A stretch of 34,522 nt of DNA from JBGTLW01 sp964614575 (GTDB lineage Bacteria > Planctomycetota > Phycisphaerae > Phycisphaerales > Phycisphaeraceae): contig CAZTLX010000013.1 in assembly GCA_964614575.1 (NCBI GenBank), forward strand, positions 1 through 34,522, read 5' to 3'. Shown piece by piece: positions 1 through 7,868 of the stretch; position 1 is the stretch's first letter, and every line of letters begins with the position of its first letter. The notes under the pieces were generated by a model. That model did no database searches and was not told the DNA's origin. It was given only the letters and a program-made list of their open reading frames with translations. Position numbers and translations under genes: made by a program.

Positions 1-5
1 AACAA

Positions 6-195
6 GACATTTTTAACCACAATTTACACGAGTGCCACAGATCGGAATCAGCCGCACGGCAGCACACATCGCACAGAAAATGACGCTGGCTTGTTTTTAT
101 GCATTGTGTGCCTCCGTGTAGCCAAGAGCTGTTTTACCTGCGAAATCTGACTTTCTTGGCGTCCTCCACGTCTTGGCGGTTCGCTTGGCGGTTGG
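6..195. repeat. Composite inverted-repeat element, copy A (degenerate)
   Basis: The left arm begins with TTTTTAACCAC at 10-20 and carries CACAGATCGGAATCAGCC at about 37-53. The right arm reads back through CGAAATCTGAC (about 140-150) and ends in a run of CTTGGCG units (154-195). It shares the arm and loop words GATCGGAATCAGCC and ATGACG(C/T)TG with copy B at 3067-3262, so the two are copies of one dispersed family. The element ends directly at the stop codon (196-198) of the minus-strand phosphatase-fold gene. No convincing gene lies in these bases. A terminator role is inference from position and fold. Confidence 0.6.
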
Positions 196-1122
196 TTATT
201 CGAGGTTGAATGAGGCGTACACGGGCAGGTGGTCGGAGCCACGGGTGAGTTGCGGGTCGGTGATGATCCCGGGCGAGTCGGGAACAAGTTTCTTGGCCAG
301 CGCGGGGGAGACGAGCAGGTAATCGAAGATGGTGTTGGGGTAGCGGGTGCTGGGGAAGGTGATGCGCTGGTCGGCGGGGAGGTCGGCGTGGGTGTCGGTC
401 AGCGGGCGCGAGCCGTCGTTGTCGGGGGAGAGCAGGGCGGTCATGGCGGGGTCGCCGGGGTTGGAGTTGAAGTCGCCGGCGACGACCGCCAACACCCCGG
501 GGTCATCGGCGATCAGCTTCTCCAGGATCTGCCGCGTCCGCGTCGCCTCGGCGGTGCGCCAGGCGTTGGAGTTCTCATCGTTCGGCATCGAGCGCTTGGA
601 CTTGAAGTGGACCACGAAGACGTGCAGCGGATCGGCGTCCGGGCCGGCGATGTCGAGCTTGGCGTGCATCAGGTCGCGGGCGAAGCGCCAGGTGCGGTCA
701 TCGCCCGGCAATCTCAGCGTCTGCCAGCGGTAGCTGGTTACCGAGCGGATCGGCACCCGCGAGATCAGCCCCAGATTGATGCCGCGCCCGTCGTTGCCCG
801 GCATCACCGTCACGTGCTCGTAACCCTGATCGGCGAGAAACTCATCGACCAGCGCCCGCAGCAGCGGCTCGTTCTCCACCTCCGAGATCGCGATGACGTC
901 GGCATCCGTCGCGCGGATCGCCTTGGCGATCGCCTCCAGCTCCCACCGCGCCTTCACATCCGTCCCCTCGTCCTCGGTGTAGGGGTTATCAAACACATCG
1001 AACGCGTTCTTGAGGTTGTACGCGGCGATGGTCAGCGGCTTGTCCTGCGCCAGCGCCGGCGGGGCGCACAAAAGCAGGCACAACAGGGCCAAGAGCAACG
1101 GCAGGGGGGTGGGGTAGCGCAA
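196..1122 (-). CDS. Secreted endonuclease/exonuclease/phosphatase-family protein
   Basis: A 308-residue protein with a signal peptide (basic start, Leu/Ala-rich core to about residue 23, likely cleavage after PALAQ). The rest is a complete EEP (DNase I-like) fold with its motifs in order: AYNLKNAFD near residue 35 (metal/phosphate Asn), SEVEN near 80 (metal Glu), VVHFKSK near 170 (His), AGDFNSNPGD near 217 (Asp and Asn), and GSDHLPVYA near the C-terminus (catalytic Asp-His). Family members cleave phosphodiesters in DNA, RNA, phosphoinositides or sphingomyelin, so the exact substrate is unknown. Export to the periplasm or outside is inferred from the signal. The start is TTG: an in-frame TGA lies two codons upstream, and GAGGTG sits six bases before the TTG, a good ribosome-binding site. 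It lies 50 bp downstream of the asnB-like gene and may be cotranscribed with it. Confidence 0.88.
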   Translation of the reverse strand: MRYPTPLPLLLALLCLLLCAPPALAQDKPLTIAAYNLKNAFDVFDNPYTEDEGTDVKARWELEAIAKAIRATDADVIAISEVENEPLLRALVDEFLADQGYEHVTVMPGNDGRGINLGLISRVPIRSVTSYRWQTLRLPGDDRTWRFARDLMHAKLDIAGPDADPLHVFVVHFKSKRSMPNDENSNAWRTAEATRTRQILEKLIADDPGVLAVVAGDFNSNPGDPAMTALLSPDNDGSRPLTDTHADLPADQRITFPSTRYPNTIFDYLLVSPALAKKLVPDSPGIITDPQLTRGSDHLPVYASFNLE

Positions 1123-1172
1123 GGATCACACCTCGATCGGGGCAAAAGGATCACGAACTGTCACGGGCAAGC

Positions 1173-3048
1173 TTAGCACGGCAAAGTGGGCGGTGTGTTT
1201 GGATCGCGGCGAAAACCGTCCCACAGCACGAGCATCAGCAGCGCGAGCAGCGGGCGGGTGTGGTCCGCCTTGCCCGCGGCGTGTTGGTCGAAGTATTGAA
1301 GGGCCTCGGTGCGGCGCAGGCCCAGCCGATCGAGCGCAGCGCTGGCCAGGTGATCGCGCAGCGTGTCATGCAGCACGCCGCGGAACCACGTGCCCAGCGG
1401 CAGCGGGAACGGCTGGCGTGGCCGCGTGGCGATCGAAATCGGAAGCAATTCGGCGGCGACGGCACGCAGCAGCCCGCTGGACCGCCCGCCGGGCATCAAC
1501 ACCCGCGTGGGCAGGTGACCGGCGAGGTCTTTGACCGACGAAGCGAGCAGCGGGCAGCGCAGCTCCAGCGCCGAGGCCATGGACACATGATCGACCCGGC
1601 GCAGCACCTCGCAGGGCAGGGTGTGTTCCAGGTCCCAGCGCATCGCGCTGTGGACGCTGTCGCTGCCCTCGGGCCAGTTTTCGACGGCATGCGTCGAGCC
1701 GTCGGGGTTGTGCTCCATGCCCAGCGCGGCGATCGACAGTTCGTCGAAGAGGCGGATCAGCGTGTGATACTGCCGCGCGGGTTCGGTGCTCAGGTCGGGG
1801 CCGGCCGGGTTCAGCCGCAGCCACCAGCCGTGGCGCTGGTAGCGTCGGAGGCGCTGGTAGCGCCGGTGCCCGCCGAACAGCTCATCGCCGCCGATGCCCG
1901 TGAGCGCGGCTCGGATGTGCTCGCGTGCGGCGCGGCAGAGCCAATAGGTCGGCAGCACGGCGGGCTCGGCGGTCGGTTCGCCGTAGATCGTGACCAGCGT
2001 GCGCAGATCGTCGAACACTGAGCCGGCGGAGACGCTGATCGATTCGTGCCGCGAGCCGATGTGGCGGNNNNNNNNNNCGGGCGACCATCTGCGCGTGTCG
2101 CGTCTCGTCGTAGGCAAGCTCCGGGACGCTGACCGCAAAGGTGCGCAGCGGGTCGCGGCCCTCGGCCTTGAGCTTCGCCTGCGCGAGCGCGGCGACCACC
2201 GACGAGTTGAGCCCGCCGGAGAGGAAGCAGCCCAGCGGCACGTCCGCCTCGGTCCGCGCGTGGACCGCTTCGGTGATCACCTCGCGCAACGAATCGACCG
2301 CGCCCAGCGAGGTGCTGGTCTTGGAGATCGGCGGCGGACGCCAGTAACGCCCACGGTCGGTCGTGCCATCCGCGGCGATGGTCATCCAGTGCGCCGGCGG
2401 CACGGCTTCGATGCCCGCGTTGAGCGAGCGGCCGAACGTGTAGCCGTAACGCAGGTACGTCAACATCGCCGCGCGATCGATGCCCGGCCGCCGCTCCGCC
2501 GGCAACCCGAGCATCACCGCACTGACCAGCGACGCGAAGACCAGCCCCCGCTGATCCCCATAAAAAAACAACGGCTTGACCCCGGAGCGATCGCGGCAAA
2601 GGAAAAGCCGCTGATGCTCCTGATCCCAGATCGCAAAGGCGAACATGCCGTGGATGTGCCGCGGCAGGTTCGTGCCCCACTGGCGGTAGCCGTAGAGCAG
2701 CACCTCGGTGTCGCTGTGGTCGGAGCGGAAGCGGTGGCCGCGGCGTTCGAGTTTTTTGCGCAGCTCGCGGTGGTTGTAGACCTCGCCGTTGAAAACCAGA
2801 TGCAGCGGGCCGGTTGAGGCGCACTTGCCGTCGTCGCAGCCGCTGTCCGCTTCGGGCACCTGCATCGGTTGCTCGCCGGAGAGCACATCGATGATGGACA
2901 GTCGCGTGGCGGTCAGCGCGCAGGGGCCGAGCGCCGACTCGCCGCTGCCCTCGGGCCCGCGGTGCCGCAGGTGTTCGCGCATCGCGCCGAGCCGATCCGG
3001 GTCGGGCGAGCCCCCATCAAAGCGCAGGATGCCGGCGATTCCACACAT
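1173..3048 (-). CDS. asnB: Asparagine synthase (glutamine-hydrolysing)-like amidotransferase, interrupted by an N-run
   Basis: The N-terminal half is a class II glutaminase domain: MCGIAG gives the catalytic Cys2, followed by RHRGPEG, FNGEVYNH and FAIWD. The C-terminal half is the ATP-dependent synthetase domain, with TGIGGDELFGGHRRYQ and VDHVSMASALELRCPLL. The family makes Asn from Asp, Gln and ATP in the cytoplasm, or amidates other acceptors. The PP-loop reads LSGGLNSSVV, with Asn where the family has Asp (SGGxDS); the codon is AAC in clear sequence. The RxDRxSM and RVPFLD motifs are also divergent, so the substrate may not be aspartate. Ten N at 2068-2077 shift the apparent reading frame. 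Deleting them restores it and gives MVARRHIGSRHESI, the expected family spacing, so the frameshift is an assembly artefact. About 620 residues in all. Confidence 0.85.
2068..2077. other. Assembly gap (10 N) inside the asnB-like gene
   Basis: The run of ten N breaks the frame of the asnB-like gene. Joining the flanking bases directly continues the protein with normal family spacing, so the true gap is probably zero bases or a small multiple of three. Confidence 0.8.
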
Positions 3049-3066
3049 GCTTTACCTACAGACGAC

Positions 3067-3262
3067 CAACCGCCAAGACATCAAGAGCGCCAAGAAAGAC
3101 CACAAGACTTTTTTAACCACAGATTTCACAGATTGCGCAGATCGGAATCAGCCAAAAGGAAGCACAAAACATGACGTTGCCTTGGTTCTGTGCATTCTGT
3201 GCTTTCTTGTGGCCAAACTGTCTTGTATCTGGGCAATCTGCGAAATCTGTGGTTAAAAATGC
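3067..3262. repeat. Composite inverted-repeat element, copy B (most complete)
   Basis: Outer part (3068-3100): CCAAGA-type units (CCGCCAAGACATCAAGAGCGCCAAGAAAG). Left arm: TTTTTTAACCACAGATT then CACAGATT and CGCAGAT units at 9-bp intervals, then AGCACAAAAC. Right arm: TTCTGTGCA, TTCTGTGCT and TTGTGGCC, then ATCTGGGCA, ATCTGCGAA and ATCTGTGGTTAAAAA, again 9 bp apart. The first 34 bases of the arms pair with only a few mismatches, so a long hairpin could form in RNA. It fills the space between the asnB-like start (3048) and the aspS stop (3299), both on the minus strand. It could end aspS transcription. No promoter for the asnB-like gene was recognised in the 18 bases that remain. Confidence 0.75.
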
Positions 3263-3298
3263 CTTCCTCAGTGTCATGGCGATTCAAGCGCAATGCCC

Positions 3299-5101
3299 TC
3301 ACACCGTGCCGCTGGCCCCCTTGGGCTGGGTGATGCGCAGGTTCAGCTCGCGCAGCTGCATCTCGTCCACGGGCGAGGGGGCGTCGATCATCAGGTCGGC
3401 ACCGGTCTGCGTCTTGGGGAAGGCGATGACGTCGCGGATGTTGTCCGTACCGCACAGGTGCATGACGATGCGGTCGAGCCCGAAGGCCAGCCCGCCGTGC
3501 GGCGGCGCGCCGTAGGCCAGCGCGTCGAGCAGGAAGCCGAACTTCTCACGGGCCGCGGCCTCGTCGATGCCCAGCAGGCCGAAGACCTTCTGCTGCACGT
3601 CCGGGCGATGGATACGGATCGACCCGCCGCCTAGCTCGCTGCCGTTGAGCACCAGGTCATACGCCTTGGATTTGATCGACGCGATCGTGGCCTGATCGAT
3701 CGAAAGCAGCTTCTCGATGTCTTCATCCGCCGGCGCGGTGAACGGGTGGTGCAGGCTGTCCCAGCGTTTGTGTTCTTCGTTCCATTCGATCAGCGGGAAA
3801 TCAACCACCCACAGCCACTTCCACTGCCCCGGCTCGATCAGCCCGAGCTGCTTTGCCAGCTTCACCCGCAACTCGCCCAGCACGCGGTGGACGATGGTCG
3901 CGCGCTTGTCCACCCCGAAGCACAGCAGGTCGCCTTCCGCCGCCCCCATGCGCTCGATCAGCTTCTCACCGATCGGCTCGATGAACTTCGCGATGCCCGA
4001 GGCCACCTTACCCCCCTCGATCTTCGTGATCGGCAAACCCCCGGCACCAAACTGCTTGACCCACTCGGCCAGCGCATCGGTGTCCTTACGCGACAGCTTC
4101 GTCCCGCCGCCGGGTACGCGGATCGCCTTGACAATCCCGCCTTCATCAATCGCCCCGCGGAAGACCTTGAAGTCCGTTTGCCCCGCAAGGTCCGTGACGT
4201 CGATCAACTCCAGCTCGAAGCGCAGGTCCGGCCGATCGCTGCCGTAGCGGCTCACCGCCTCGGCGTAGCTCATCCGCGGCACCGGCGGCACGTCCACATC
4301 CAGCACCGCCTTCCACACCCGACGCATCATCTCCTCGTTCACCGCCATCACCTCGTCCTGATCGACGAAGCTCATCTCCAGGTCGATCTGGGTGAACTCG
4401 GCCTGGCGGTCCGCCCGCGGGTCTTCATCGCGGAAGCAGCGCACGATCTGCACGTACTTCTCCATCCCGCTGACCATCAGCACCTGCTTGAAGAGCTGCG
4501 GGCTCTGCGGCAGGGCGTAGAACTCGCCCGCCTGCAGCCGCGAGGGCACAAGGAAGTCACGCGCGCCCTCCGGGGTCGAGCGGCAGAGGAACGGCGTCTC
4601 GATCTCGTAAAAACCCACCTCGTCGCAGTAGTCGCGCACCACCTTGGTCACCCGGTGACGCGTGCGCAGGATGTCGCGCATCCGCGGCCGCCGCAGGTCG
4701 ATGAAGCGGTACTTAAGCCGCGTCTCCTCGCCGACCTTCGCCGCCTCATCCGGCACGAAAGGCGGGGTCTGGGCCTTGTTGAGCACTTCGAGGCTGGTCG
4801 CGTCGATCTCGATCTCGCCGGTCGGCAGCTTGGGGTTCGGCCCGCCCTCGCGCGTGATGCACTTGCCGGTGACGCAGACCACATCCTCGTGGCGCAGCTT
4901 CTGCGCCAGCGCGTGCGCCTCACCGGCGGAGGTTCCGGGTGAGGGGTGAAAGACGATCTGGGTCAGGCCTTCGCGGTCGCGCAGATCGATGAAGCGCACG
5001 CCGCCGTGGTCGCGGTAGTTGTTGACCCACCCAGCGAGCGTGACGGTCTGGCCGACGTGATCGGTGCGGAGTTGGTTGCAGTGGTGGGTGCGTGGGGTCA
5101 T
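3299..5101 (-). CDS. aspS: Aspartyl-tRNA synthetase (probably non-discriminating type)
   Basis: A 600-residue class II aminoacyl-tRNA synthetase that attaches Asp to tRNA, the usual length for bacterial AspRS. The N-terminal OB-fold (about 1-110) binds the anticodon and includes WVNNYRDHGGVRFIDLRD. The motif 2 region FYEIETPFL...SPQLFKQVLM...VRCFRDEDPRADRQAEFTQIDLE follows, then the bacterial GAD insertion (about 290-420), and motif 3 GLAFGLDRIVMHLCG near the end. His32 in the OB-fold aligns with His31 of the Pseudomonas aeruginosa enzyme, which also charges tRNA-Asn; E. coli, which discriminates, has Leu there. That suggests Asp-tRNA-Asn is made and later amidated, but this is inference from one residue. 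ATG start at 5101; divergent from ribE. Confidence 0.95.
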   Translation of the reverse strand: MTPRTHHCNQLRTDHVGQTVTLAGWVNNYRDHGGVRFIDLRDREGLTQIVFHPSPGTSAGEAHALAQKLRHEDVVCVTGKCITREGGPNPKLPTGEIEIDATSLEVLNKAQTPPFVPDEAAKVGEETRLKYRFIDLRRPRMRDILRTRHRVTKVVRDYCDEVGFYEIETPFLCRSTPEGARDFLVPSRLQAGEFYALPQSPQLFKQVLMVSGMEKYVQIVRCFRDEDPRADRQAEFTQIDLEMSFVDQDEVMAVNEEMMRRVWKAVLDVDVPPVPRMSYAEAVSRYGSDRPDLRFELELIDVTDLAGQTDFKVFRGAIDEGGIVKAIRVPGGGTKLSRKDTDALAEWVKQFGAGGLPITKIEGGKVASGIAKFIEPIGEKLIERMGAAEGDLLCFGVDKRATIVHRVLGELRVKLAKQLGLIEPGQWKWLWVVDFPLIEWNEEHKRWDSLHHPFTAPADEDIEKLLSIDQATIASIKSKAYDLVLNGSELGGGSIRIHRPDVQQKVFGLLGIDEAAAREKFGFLLDALAYGAPPHGGLAFGLDRIVMHLCGTDNIRDVIAFPKTQTGADLMIDAPSPVDEMQLRELNLRITQPKGASGTV

Positions 5102-5145
5102 AGCCGAGGGCCTTGCAGATAACTGGGGATCGTCCGCATCCGGTT

Positions 5146-5168
5146 ACTTCCGGGGGAACTTCCGGGGG
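5146..5168. repeat. Direct repeat in the aspS-ribE divergent region
   Basis: ACTTCCGGGGG occurs at 5146-5156 and again at 5158-5168, a 12-bp period close to one helical turn. It lies between the divergent starts of aspS (5101) and ribE (5207), about 26 bp upstream of the proposed ribE -10 hexamer. It could be a regulator binding site; no regulator is known for it. Confidence 0.35.
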
Positions 5169-5193
5169 TGGTGCAAAGACCGGGGATGATACC

Positions 5194-5199
5194 TAAACT
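5194..5199 (+). promoter_or_regulatory. Proposed -10 element for ribE (leaderless type)
   Basis: TAAACT is followed by 7 bp (GGCGGCC) and then the ATG of ribE. A -10 at this distance would start transcription at or next to the start codon. No clear -35 or Shine-Dalgarno sequence is visible. Confidence 0.5.
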
Positions 5200-5206
5200 G
5201 GCGGCC

Positions 5207-5872
5207 ATGTTCACCGGCATCGTGCAAACCACGGGTCGTGTCGCGGCCCTGGACCGCAACGCCTTCGGCGTCCGCCTCGGGATCGACCCCGGCCAGTGGA
5301 CCCCTGCCGAGGGCCGCGCCCCACGCCTCGGCGACTCGATCTGCATCAGCGGCGTGTGCCTGACCATCGCGTCACTCGAAGACAACGTGTTGTGCTTCGA
5401 CGTCATCGCCGAGACATTGGCCAAGACCACGCTCGGCTTCCTTTCGGTCGGCGACGCGGTCAATCTCGAACCCAGCGTCACCCCCAACCAGCCGCTGGGC
5501 GGCCACTTCATGCAAGGCCACGTCGATGGCGTCGGCGAGGTCACCGCGGTCAAGTCCGGCGACGACGAGTGGCGCATCACCGTCCGGCCGCCCGCGGCGC
5601 TGATGGCCTACATGATCCCTAAAGGCTCGGTCGCGATCGACGGCGTGAGCCTCACCCTCGCCGCGGTGCATGATGAGACTTTTGAAGTCGCGCTGATCCC
5701 CACCACGCTGGACCTGACCACGCTCGGCAAGCAGCAAGCCGGCGACCACGTCAACCTCGAAGCCGACATCCTCGCCAAGACCACCGTACACACCCTGCAA
5801 CGCATGCGCGGCGGGGGCGAGGGCGAGCTGATCACGATGGCCCTGCTGCGCGACGCGGGGTTTGTGAAGTAG
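5207..5872 (+). CDS. ribE: Riboflavin synthase, alpha subunit
   Basis: A 221-residue cytoplasmic enzyme that converts two molecules of 6,7-dimethyl-8-ribityllumazine into riboflavin and its pyrimidine precursor. It starts with the diagnostic MFTGIVQTTGRV and has two lumazine-binding beta-barrel repeats (about 1-97 and 98-195). The junction shows GGHFMQGHVDGVGEV and the second repeat IPKGSVAIDGVSLTLAAV. The ATG at 5207 is chosen because the family begins MFTGIV; an upstream in-frame GTG at 5168 would add 13 unconserved residues. No other rib gene and no FMN-riboswitch-like structure lies in the 105-bp upstream region. A long inverted repeat begins directly after the TAG stop. Confidence 0.95.
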   Translation: MFTGIVQTTGRVAALDRNAFGVRLGIDPGQWTPAEGRAPRLGDSICISGVCLTIASLEDNVLCFDVIAETLAKTTLGFLSVGDAVNLEPSVTPNQPLGGHFMQGHVDGVGEVTAVKSGDDEWRITVRPPAALMAYMIPKGSVAIDGVSLTLAAVHDETFEVALIPTTLDLTTLGKQQAGDHVNLEADILAKTTVHTLQRMRGGGEGELITMALLRDAGFVK

Positions 5873-6036
5873 TTTTTTTAACCACAGATGGCGCAGATTT
5901 CCCAGATTCAAGACAGGTAGCCACAAAAGTCTCAGAAGGCACAAAAAACAAGGCATTCATATTGTTGTGCCTTTTGTGCTTTTTTTGTGGCTATATCTGA
6001 ATCTGTGAAATCTGAGAAATCTGTGGTTAAAAACAC
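5873..6036. repeat. Composite inverted-repeat element, copy C, between convergent genes
   Basis: It starts directly after the ribE stop with TTTTTTAACCACAGAT, then 9-bp-spaced CGCAGATTT and CCCAGATTC units, then GCCACAAAAG and GGCACAAAA. The second half is the mirror image (GTGCCTTTTGTGC, TTTGTGGC, ATCTGTGAA, ATCTGAGAA, ATCTGTGGTTAAAAA). It fills nearly all of the 175 bp between the stop codons of ribE (plus) and the SpoIIE-type phosphatase (minus, 6048). A T-rich start on both strands plus a long hairpin would suit a two-way terminator, though that is inference. Confidence 0.75.
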
Positions 6037-6047
6037 CTGATCAGGCG

Positions 6048-7284
6048 CTACGCCGCGGCGGCGTTCACTGTCGGGTTGAGCGCGTCGCAGTTCGCCGCCT
6101 CGTCCACCGCCAGGCACACGATCGTCAGGTCGTCGCGCTGGTTCAGGGAGCCGGCCTGCTGATCGAGCTTGTCGCCGAGCCGTTCGATCGCCTCGTGCGC
6201 GCTGCCGTGGCGCAGGTCGAGGAACTCGTCTTCGTAGCGCATGTTCGCCACGCAGGCCTCGGGACTCCCCTTCTCGGGGAACGCCATCTCGAAGCCGTCG
6301 CTGTAGAGCAGCAGCCGGTCGCCTGGGTCCAGTTGCAGCTCGACCTGGTCGAAGGTTTCGCCCTCGAACACGCCGAGCAGCCCGCCGTCGGCTTCGATCA
6401 TCTCGCGTGGCCCGTTCTTCCGCAGCACCATCGGGTAGGGGTGGCCGGCGCGGGCCAGTTTCACCGTGCGGGTGGTGCAGTCGATGATGCCGCAGCAGGC
6501 GGTCGCGAAGCGGATATTGCCGTTCTGCTGAGCGATCATTTCGCGGTTGAGTTGAGCCAGCGCATCGCCGGGATCGACCAGCCGATAGCCCTGCGGCGAA
6601 GTGGCGTCGATGCGCTTGAAATTCAGCGATCGCTTGATGAAGACGGTCATCAGCNNNNNNNNNNATGTGCGATTCGTCGAGCCGCGTGACGTCGTAGATG
6701 TCGCCGCTGACGTAGCTGGCCGGCCGCCACAGCACGCCGAAGCCCACGCCGTCGATCCGCGGCATCTCGGTCGGCAGGAACTCGCGCTGCAATTGGGCCG
6801 CGAGACGCAGCTCTTCGTCGATGCGTCCGATCTGGTCCGCCAACCCGCCCTGGTGCGCCCGCAGCAGCTTGATCTCGCTTCGCATCGCGCGCATCACCGG
6901 CGACTGACTCAGCAGCGCGCCGAGCGTCGCGGCGAGCACAACAGGATTGGCATCGCTCGGACAAATCACGATCCCGTCATCCGCCCGTCGGCCCCACGCA
7001 TGATCCTCCTCCGCGGGACACGTCAGCATCGTCGGCACCTGCGCGTCGGCCACCACGCCGATCACATCCCACAGCCACGCCGGGTTCGCGACGCTCGCCT
7101 CCAGCCAGACCGCGGCCACGAGGTTCAGGCATAACGGCTCATCGAGCACCTGACCGATGGTTTTGAGCTGCAGCGGCGGGCGGTGCGCTTCGTCGATCAG
7201 ACCGAGCACCGCCTGCGCCCGCTCGCGGGCGGTATCGACCGCGCACGTCTGGTCAATCAACAGCAGCAGGGGGGCCTGGTCCAT
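6048..7284 (-). CDS. PP2C/SpoIIE-type serine phosphatase with N-terminal receiver-like domain, interrupted by an N-run
   Basis: The N-terminal part (about 1-120, MDQAPLLLLIDQ...) has the hydrophobic-strand rhythm of a response-regulator fold but no obvious phosphoacceptor Asp pair, so it may be a degenerate receiver. A helical linker (about 125-165) follows. The PPM/SpoIIE domain begins at LQREFLPTEMPRIDGVGFGVLWRPASYVSGDIYDV, which holds the first metal-binding Asp. After the gap it continues with TVFIKRSL, TACCGIIDCTTRTVKLARAGHPYPMVLRKNG, GDRLLLYSDGF and RDDLTIVCLAV. Such enzymes dephosphorylate anti-anti-sigma-type regulators. Ten N at 6655-6664 remove the usual ADAxGHGxPAA segment; family spacing suggests about 48 bases are missing. 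The ATG at 7284 is the first sensible start after the DUF192 gene. No partner kinase or antagonist is nearby. Confidence 0.8.
6655..6664. other. Assembly gap (10 N) inside the SpoIIE-type phosphatase gene
   Basis: The N-run lies between ...VTRLDESH and LMTVFIKRSL. The PPM-family core between these points (GFY-ADAxGHGxPAALL) is absent, so real sequence of about 16 codons is probably missing here, unlike the gap at 2068. Confidence 0.7.
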
Positions 7285-7361
7285 CACTGGCTTCGATGTG
7301 GCGGCGTGCGGTTCTTTCGCTTCGACGCACGCGCACCCGCTCTCCTGCCGTGTTGATCGAC

Positions 7362-7868
7362 CTATTGCGCGGCAGCCTTGAGACGCTCGGCCGGCAGGGC
7401 GATCCGCTCGCCTTCCGATAAGCCCAATTCCTCCAGCGTCCCGCCGGCCAGCTCGATCACGAACTGCGCCGGATAGCGGCTGGAGTAGGGCGTCAGCCGC
7501 CCTTCCGGCGTGCCCGCCGGCTCCACCGCCATCGCGTGCATCGCCACGACCCGCTGCCCCGGGTCCAGATAAATAATGTCGATCGGCACCGGACACCGCC
7601 GCATCACAAACGCCTGCACCCGTACCGCATCGTCCGGAAACACAAACAACATCCCGCCGTCGGCCGGGATGTGCTCGCGATCGGATAACCCCTGGTACCG
7701 CTGCGCTGGTGTCAAGGCTAGCTCCAACGCAAACGTCCGCCCGCCGATCTCCACCGGCAGGGGATCACGCAGCGTCGCCCGCTCGGCGCACGCGCCCAGC
7801 ACGACACACCACACCAGCAGGGGCAGGGCCAGTTCATTCGCCCCGAGCTTTAACCGCCCAGCAACCAT
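7362..7868 (-). CDS. DUF192 family lipoprotein
   Basis: A 168-residue protein. The first 27 residues form a lipoprotein signal with a lipobox VLGAC, giving lipidated Cys27, so it should be anchored in the envelope. The rest is one DUF192 domain (about 40-160): LELALTPAQRYQGLSDREHIPADGGMLFVF, then FVMRRCPVPIDIIYLDPGQRV and FVIELAGGTLEELGLSEGERI. The biochemical function of DUF192 is not established. The usual family motif FWMKNT is FVMRRC here. Its start codon overlaps the 3' end of gluQ by 19 bp, so the two are probably translationally coupled although no functional link is known. Confidence 0.85.
   Translation of the reverse strand: MVAGRLKLGANELALPLLVWCVVLGACAERATLRDPLPVEIGGRTFALELALTPAQRYQGLSDREHIPADGGMLFVFPDDAVRVQAFVMRRCPVPIDIIYLDPGQRVVAMHAMAVEPAGTPEGRLTPYSSRYPAQFVIELAGGTLEELGLSEGERIALPAERLKAAAQ

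Noticed and set aside
1882..3048. Frameshifted pseudogene of asparagine synthase
   Set aside because: The frameshift lies exactly at ten N; removing them restores a continuous family-like protein, so it is an assembly artefact.
3126..3455. A 109-codon minus-strand frame across the repeat and the aspS end
   Set aside because: It runs through the inverted-repeat element and an out-of-frame part of aspS; the apparent peptide is repeat-derived.
5102..5206. Possible FMN riboswitch upstream of riboflavin synthase
   Set aside because: The 105-bp region is too short for a full RFN element plus the observed repeat, and none of its conserved blocks is visible.
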